Shown piece by piece: positions 58,260 through 64,000 of a stretch of DNA of 64,000 nucleotides; position 1 is the first letter of the stretch; every line of letters starts with the position of its first letter. The translations under genes were made by a program, and so were the position numbers. The DNA is from Ignelater luminosus (lineage: Eukaryota; Arthropoda; Insecta; Coleoptera; Elateridae): positions 62,001 to 126,000 of the forward strand of contig VTPC01004579.1 in the NCBI GenBank assembly GCA_011009095.1, written 5' to 3'. The notes under the pieces are model-generated. The model saw only the letters and a list, made by a program, of their open reading frames with translations, did not search any database and was not told the origin of the DNA.

Positions 58260-59744
58260 AGCCCCTTTCAAAAATGCTTAAAAACATTACAGAAAACGAG
58301 AAATTTAACATGTTAATTTATTATGAAATTGTTTTAAAAAGTATGTTTTTGTTTATTTTCAGATACTAAACAAGTACGCTATAAATTAAATTAAAACGAC
58401 ATTGTTTATCATGAGAACCGTCTTCGGTTCCAAAATGTGCGATAGCAATAGTTTTTTCCAACTATTAACATCAATTATCTATAAAGATGTATATAGATCT
58501 GAAAATAAAAATTGCTTGCATTTTAGAAATTTAATCACTGTCAGATACGTATAAACAATCTCTGAACATTATTCTAGCAATTTACAACACATTCAAGCCA
58601 TGATTTTAAATACACATCCACTGACACAATAGTTAAGCAATTCCTTAATTCACACTCTATCAGGTAGCTATTTTTATATCAAAGAGTATGAAGTCGTGCC
58701 AATTTGTAATTCTTGGAACACCATGGCCGTACGTACACCTTGCCGTGCACATATATCTACACCGCTAGCAATATATTTTGAAAAAAAGCAAAATAAAAAA
58801 AGCGAACGTATACCTATTTAATTAAAGAGGCAATCAGTTTCAATTTCGCTACATTTGCATTCTGACAAAACACAAACACAAAGACTCTTCTGCCCGTCTC
58901 TTCTCTGATCTAGCGCGACAACCTGAATTCACACTTTCAATCTAATTATTGATTTAAAGCTTTAAAGGTCAGTACAAATCCTATTTGGTTATTCTTGTGG
59001 ATTTCTTTCTATGTACATCTAGTCGTTTACCCTATTACACAGTTACACTGTTATTAGATTTGTAAATTAAATTACTCCTAGTAGATAAAATATTGAGTAA
59101 ATTAAAAATTACTCAAGCAGCTATTTTTATGCAATACATTACTAGCAGTATTTTCAATAAAATATTTAGTTGTTTCAAACACTGAAGCCATGAAGTCTTC
59201 AAAACTTATCAATAATTTATTCATATTCTACTAATCAATGAAATTCTCGTTTTCGAAGCAATAGCCTCGTTAATTTCATATAAAAGGTTCTTGGATGAAC
59301 AAGTAAAGAGGTAATTGTTTAACAATTTATCTTAAATCGCTTGAAAAATACCACATTAAGACTTGGGCGAGTCCGTTGAATTTATAATTTTCCATAAGTT
59401 TTTATTTCACAGCCCGAATTTAATTTATTGTATTGTTTTCTGCCGGATTTTTTCAGTTTATGAATTTCTCTGAGTAATGTATTATTAGTTTTATAATGAT
59501 TTCCAAATTAATCGGAAGACCTGAAATAATAATTATTATTTTACTTTTGTTACTACAATTAAGAAATACTTAATACTTTCTTTATTGTCAGAATTTTACA
59601 TTAACATCTAATGACACAAGTAAGGAAAAATTCTGTAAAGTCTTAAGATTATTTTTAATCCGCACTTGGAATAAAACAAGAGAAGAGTTAGCAACTAAAT
59701 GGTCTTGTGGTTGGCTAATCAATAATAAACTTTGGTACTGGTTA
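58260..59744. other. AT-rich stretch without a recognisable gene
   Basis: Nothing supported: short AT-rich ORFs only. A lone TACAGGGTGGTGTGAGC end lies just before it (57993). Confidence 0.4.
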
Positions 59745-60985
59745 TTGCAATTACGTTTGGTTATTTTATAAAGGAGCGTCTTGTTTATCAAGATTTCTTG
59801 TAATTACTATAGAACTTCTGCGCAGATCTTTATTCTATATTTAGAGGTCTGCCAAGGCAATAAAGACAGATTCCATTGCATGTGTGTATCATAATTTACC
59901 GTAAAGATTCCCCCGTATAAACATCCATTACACAAAGACATATACAGGGTGACTGAAAAATCGTTCACCAGCCTATAACTATTTTATTGTTAAAGATATG
60001 AAGAAAATGCAAATGAGAAAGTTATTTTATGTAATAAAAGGCATAATATCATGCATTGAAAGAAAACTGTATATTTCTCAAAATTCTGAATACACTTGAA
60101 ATTCTCTTTTCATCCATATAGCATACTTAACAAATTTCTTGGGATACTGGCCTACAAGATTACGCGATTTATCAATTCTAGATTACTTCTCATGGGACTT
60201 TTGAAAAGATCATGTTTATGTAACTCCATCAGCAAGTCTAAATGAGTTGGAAACTAAAATTACTGCAGCTGTAGCATTAGTTACGCTAGAAATGTTACAA
60301 TGTGCTAGGCATAGTTTAATTCTCAGAGTAGAAAAATTTGTTTCTCAACTCATTTAGACTTGCTGATGTAGTTACATAAACATGATGCTTTAAAAAGCCC
60401 CATAGGAAGTAATCCAGAATTGATAAATCGGGTAATCTTGCAGGCCAAGACCTCAAGAAAATTGTTAAGTATGTTATACGGTTGAAAAGAGAATTTCAGG
60501 TATATTCAGAATTTGAGAAATATACAGGGTGTTCCATTTAAACACTTAAAGTTAGTTGATGTTACGCGAAAACAGTAGGCGTCGAGTTTTCTTTCAATGC
60601 ATGATACTATGCCTTTTATTACATCAAATAACTTTCTCATTTGCATTTTCTTCATAAGTTTAACAATAAAATAGTTATAGGCTGGTGAACGATTTTTCAG
60701 CCACCCTGTATACACTTTAAGAGTTATTTTATAAGCTCTCAAAACACTATGGATTAGTTACCGGTCTAAAACGTTAAGTTGCCCTTTGATTTTCCACAAT
60801 TTAGATAAAATTCAGTTAGTTTTTCTCCATGAAGAAATTTGTTATCCTTTTCCAGATTAGGATTACCTAACTTTGCACGCCATCATTTGAACATCGATTT
60901 ATCATTGATTTGAAATCTACGTTATGATCAGGGTTCATATTTCGGGCTCCCAAAGTACGCGTGAAACCTTGATATTTAATTTTGC
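59745..60985. repeat. Dispersed repeat, interrupted inverted copy of 55665-56105
   Basis: Two pieces, 59745-59942 and 60711-60985, together match the intact copy in reverse, apart from an approximately 30-bp indel near 59790-59820. The interruption is a complete fold-back element. Confidence 0.6.
59943..60710. mobile_element. Nested fold-back (768 bp) with TACAGGGTG ends and two decayed transposase pieces
   Basis: Ends TACAGGGTGACTGAAAAATC and the inverse of TACAGGGTGGCTGAAAAATC. Both arms carry the same transposase C-terminal fragment in opposite orientation: left, + strand, LRDLSILDYFSWDF then DHVYVTPSASLNELETKIT (about 60155-60270); right, - strand, LPDLSILDYFLWGFLKHHVY (about 60450-60370). 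An extra TACAGGGTGTTCC end lies at about 60523. Comparing its flanks with the intact repeat copy shows insertion at TATA. Confidence 0.7.
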
Positions 60986-62300
60986 TTCAGGAACATGTAC
61001 AGGACAATCAATATCGCTTGCAAATAAGCATTCCTCATTATTTCTTACTGTCACGAAGTCCTCCGCTCCAGTTTGTCTACCCTATGAATACGGTCTTGCA
61101 ACTCTGCAACGGATTCAAATCGCAGCTGGAAGATTTATTTCGAGAGATATCTGCCTGGAAATCTGGAGCTCACGCCTCGAACTTTATTAACCATCCACTT
61201 GGTCATTATTTCCAGCCTCACGCTAAGATGGAAAAACAAGCTGAAGTAGAATCGGTCTTCATCAGACTAATAATCGCCTATTGATTCACTATTTTCTTCA
61301 CCGTGCTGTTGTGATCCGTTGATTCTGACAGAAGGAAAGGGCAGCTTCAAAATGATTCTTTCTACTTAAGGGACAAGTTCTCTAAATTCGATCTTCAGTT
61401 CCCAGAAGAAATTTTAAAAAAAGATTCCAAGCAACCGAACTAGAGAACATCGTGAAAGACATCTCCGTTTTTCACAGACGATACTTATCACTATGATGGC
61501 CACGTAAGTATCCCAACAATCTTATCCATCTAATACACAACAGTAGAAACATAGAAAACATCACTGCTGACTACAAGATACCGGAAGAAGATTCTGAAGA
61601 ATTCCCGGCAGTAATTTTCAATCAATGTACATCATTTATCAAACATAGCCGCATAGACCATGAATATCACATCTAAATCGTTTTACTGTCACTTTTCACT
61701 ATCCACGTCATGTGCGACAATCACACTCAAATACTGCTAATAATACTAACACTTCGTAAATCGAGAATCACACATCACTAAACTGCCGGTCTATATTCCG
61801 AAAAACCGCAGCACTTCACAAACATCTTTGTTCGCCAACATCAAAAGATCGGAGATAAGATCATCACAAGCAGTCACAAGCACATAAAGCTATAAGGTAC
61901 ACTACAGCTTATGACAAAACCAAATGGGAACACAAAGGGGTAAGGAGAAATTGCATACCTTCAGTGTAATTGCATACCTTCATCTATTTGACAAATCTTG
62001 CTGTGACGTCATATTCCAATTTGAACTTCATGCATGGTCGCAGCATACCTTATAGCTTGAAGTGACAACTGTACTGTTTACTGAGTGCAGAAGAAAACAT
62101 ATAATTAGCATAGTGGCATTAAAAAGGCTTGCTCTGTCTAAAAAAAGAGTTCATTGAGCTTATGCTCCGCCACACCATTCTCTTCTTAGCTTCCTTATTC
62201 TAATCCATAATCACAGAAGATACGAATCACATCTGATGAGATTTTACGCTTTACAGCAAAAATAACACCGACTATGTACAACCGTCAAGAAGTGGGCAAA
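60986..62300. other. Stretch without a recognised gene
   Basis: Somewhat less AT-rich than its surroundings at 61000-61900. A 100-codon + frame (60982-61284) includes FKSQLEDLFREISAWKSG but matches no family I know, and downstream frames are broken. Possibly an old transposon protein remnant. Confidence 0.3.
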
Positions 62301-62302
62301 AT

Positions 62303-62855
62303 TATTATTTTTCATGTTTTTGGAAAACTTTGCACCAATAATTTGTGCATGTCCGAAAACCAAAAAGAAGTTACTTCGATCTGCCAAGCTTGTTTTCATT
62401 TGGCAGAAAATGGCGTCTTTTGAAATGACCATAATTGAAAATCGAAAGTGTCAATGTTTCTGATCAGACTTTAACACGATGTGAAGAACTATGAACAAAT
62501 GAACTCCTGATATATATAAAAAAAAAGTAATTTCTCTGTCAAACTTTCAAGAAAATGAAATGTTAAGGTTTGACGGTTCTTGTGCCATTTGGGTATGTGA
62601 ATTTGAGGTTTCCAGACTCTCAATTCCCGAGCTTACAAGACCAACTGTCCTGATTTTAAAGGTTTTTGGTGCAAGGTCTTTTCATCGTTAAATATTTTAC
62701 GATAATTTCCAATTTCTCGACATTACACTTCTCAAGACTTCAATTTTCTCAATTTTAGTCATTTCAAAAGATGCCGTTGAAGTAGTTTGTTTTTGGTTTT
62801 CGGACATAATGCAAAAATTACTGATGTAAATCTTTTTAGAAAAATGAAAAATAAA
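62303..62855. repeat. Weak inverted repeat
   Basis: Arms 62303-62450 and 62745-62855 share TTGGTTTTCGGACAT and GTCATTTCAAAAGA in inverse order. Probably an old fold-back. Confidence 0.4.
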
Positions 62856-62896
62856 AACTTTTCCTATTCAGTGCGAACTTTTTGGCGGTATACATA

Positions 62897-64000
62897 CACT
62901 AGCGGCCAAAAGTCGGAGTACATCTTATGGAAACTTTATTTTTGAGAAAAAGAAAGATACAAATACTTTTTGTTAATATAATTTATTATTATCTTAATAC
63001 AGTTAAAGCTGTACTTTTTATAGGAAAACAATATAATTAAATCTACAAATAAAAAACTTAGAATAATTAAATTTTTGTCTCATCGATAAATAATAATTGC
63101 ATTGCATAATCTTGGCATGCGATTTATTAGTTTATTCAAAGTTTTAGTATCGATTTCTTGCCACGCTGCTTGAAGAAGTTCCCATAAATGATTATGTGAC
63201 TTTGGAAAATTTTTCCGAACCTTCCTGTCCAGCTCTTCCCACAGAAGCTCGATCGGATTGAGATCAGGCGATTGTGGGGGCCAAGCCATAACTACTATTT
63301 CGCGTTTTTGCTCTTTTTCAAACAAAAAACTTTTGCATAATTTAGAAGAATGTTTAGGATCATTGTCCTGCTGAAAAATGAATCCCCCTCCAATGAGACG
63401 CCTACCAGAAGGCAACCCATGATCCTCAAGAATTTTTTTTCTATCCTTCTTTGTTGAGAGTTCCTTCTATTATGTGTAGATTTCCAGTGTTATTATTACC
63501 AAAACAACCCCAAACCATTAAAGAACCTCCTCTTTCCAACCGATCGCCATACATAAACACGACGTTTTGAACCGAAGATTTCAAATTTTGATTCATCTGA
63601 CCATAATACCTTTTTCCATTGAATACGTGTACGATTATGATGTTGTTTTGCCCAAATGAATCTTTTACGCTTATTTTCGGCTTTCAACAGTGGCTTTTTC
63701 ACAGCTATTCTGCCAAATAAACCAGCTTTTCGTAACCGTCGTTTTATGGTACTTACACTAACCGGATCTTCTCGCCTGCTGTTTGGATCGGCGGTAATTT
63801 CTGGAACTGTTAATTGCCTATTGCGTTTGCTCATGATGATAACTGCATCATCTTCAATTTTTGTGATTTTTCTTAGACGACCCAATCTGGGTTTGCTTTT
63901 AAGCTTTCCAGTAGACCGATATCTTTCAAGAGTGCGTTGAACGACTCCTTTGGATATCCGTAGAAATCTCCCCTTTCTTCGACAGGGTAACTACTGAACT
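62897..64000 (-). mobile_element. Tc1-like (DD34E) element, partial, runs off the right edge
   Basis: TA at 62895-62896, then CACTAGCGGCCAAAAGTCGG, a typical Tc1-type end. The minus-strand transposase enters from beyond 64000 (FLRISKGVVQRTLERYRSTG) and includes an N-terminal region with KRRLRKAGLFGR, then WSDESKFEIF (first Asp), FQQDNDPKHSS (second Asp) and PPQSPDLNPIELLWEEL (Glu), ending NAIIIYR stop at 63080. A frameshift near RVYVW (about 63550) and a stop plus frameshift near 63435 disable it. Confidence 0.8.
63080..63960 (-). pseudogene. Tc1-like transposase pseudogene, partial
   Basis: Coding portion of the element above. Blocks can be followed in order as GRLRKITKIEDDAVII, WAKQHHNRTRIQWKKVLWSD, GGSLMVWGCFGNN, LHIIEGTLNKEG, KKILEDHGLPSGRR and DNDPKHSSKLCKS. 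Three reading frames are needed. The N-terminus lies outside the window. Confidence 0.75.

Overview
This is a eukaryotic nuclear window, almost certainly from an insect. It is AT-rich, has short (about 50-80 nt) GT-AG introns, and carries orthologues of brainiac, SSNA1 and centrosomin. It is crowded with Tc1/mariner, hAT and fold-back DNA transposons of the kind common in beetles and other insects; the order is a guess. No CRISPR arrays, operons, tRNA or rRNA genes were seen.

Layout. About 0.5-5.3 kb is a compact cluster of small host genes: a doubtful minus-strand mini-gene (534-832), an intronless brainiac-type glycosyltransferase (+, 1266-2372), a three-exon SSNA1 homologue (-, 2515-2995), a three-exon small SAP-motif protein (+, 3359-3940) and a three-exon ankyrin-repeat protein (-, 4177-5264). 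From 5.5 to 13.6 kb there is mostly repeat: a 2.7 kb inverted-repeat element with a second fold-back nested inside it, a hAT MITE, GTCCA-rich tandem arrays and hairpins. From 14.06 to 43.76 kb lies one large minus-strand gene, centrosomin (CDK5RAP2 family). It has the CM1 gamma-tubulin-complex motif in exon 2 and the CM2-like C-terminus in the last exon. Its long introns hold many transposons, including a 2.7 kb element with 10-bp target duplications. They also hold several candidate alternative first exons and an alternative terminal exon that would give a 579-aa short isoform.

From 44 to 64 kb I found no convincing host gene. This part is a graveyard of transposons: decayed mariner, DD37E and DD34E (Tc1) copies, several stem-loop elements with TACAGGGTG or TACAGTGTGTCC ends, MITEs, and a long nested inverted repeat.

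The genes do not form a pathway. Centrosomin and SSNA1 both act at centrosomes or microtubules, but their proximity (11 kb apart) may be chance. The most unusual content is the set of stem-loop transposons, some carrying decayed transposase pieces, and the nested insertions whose order can be read from the sequence. All calls are from reading the sequence; no database search was run.
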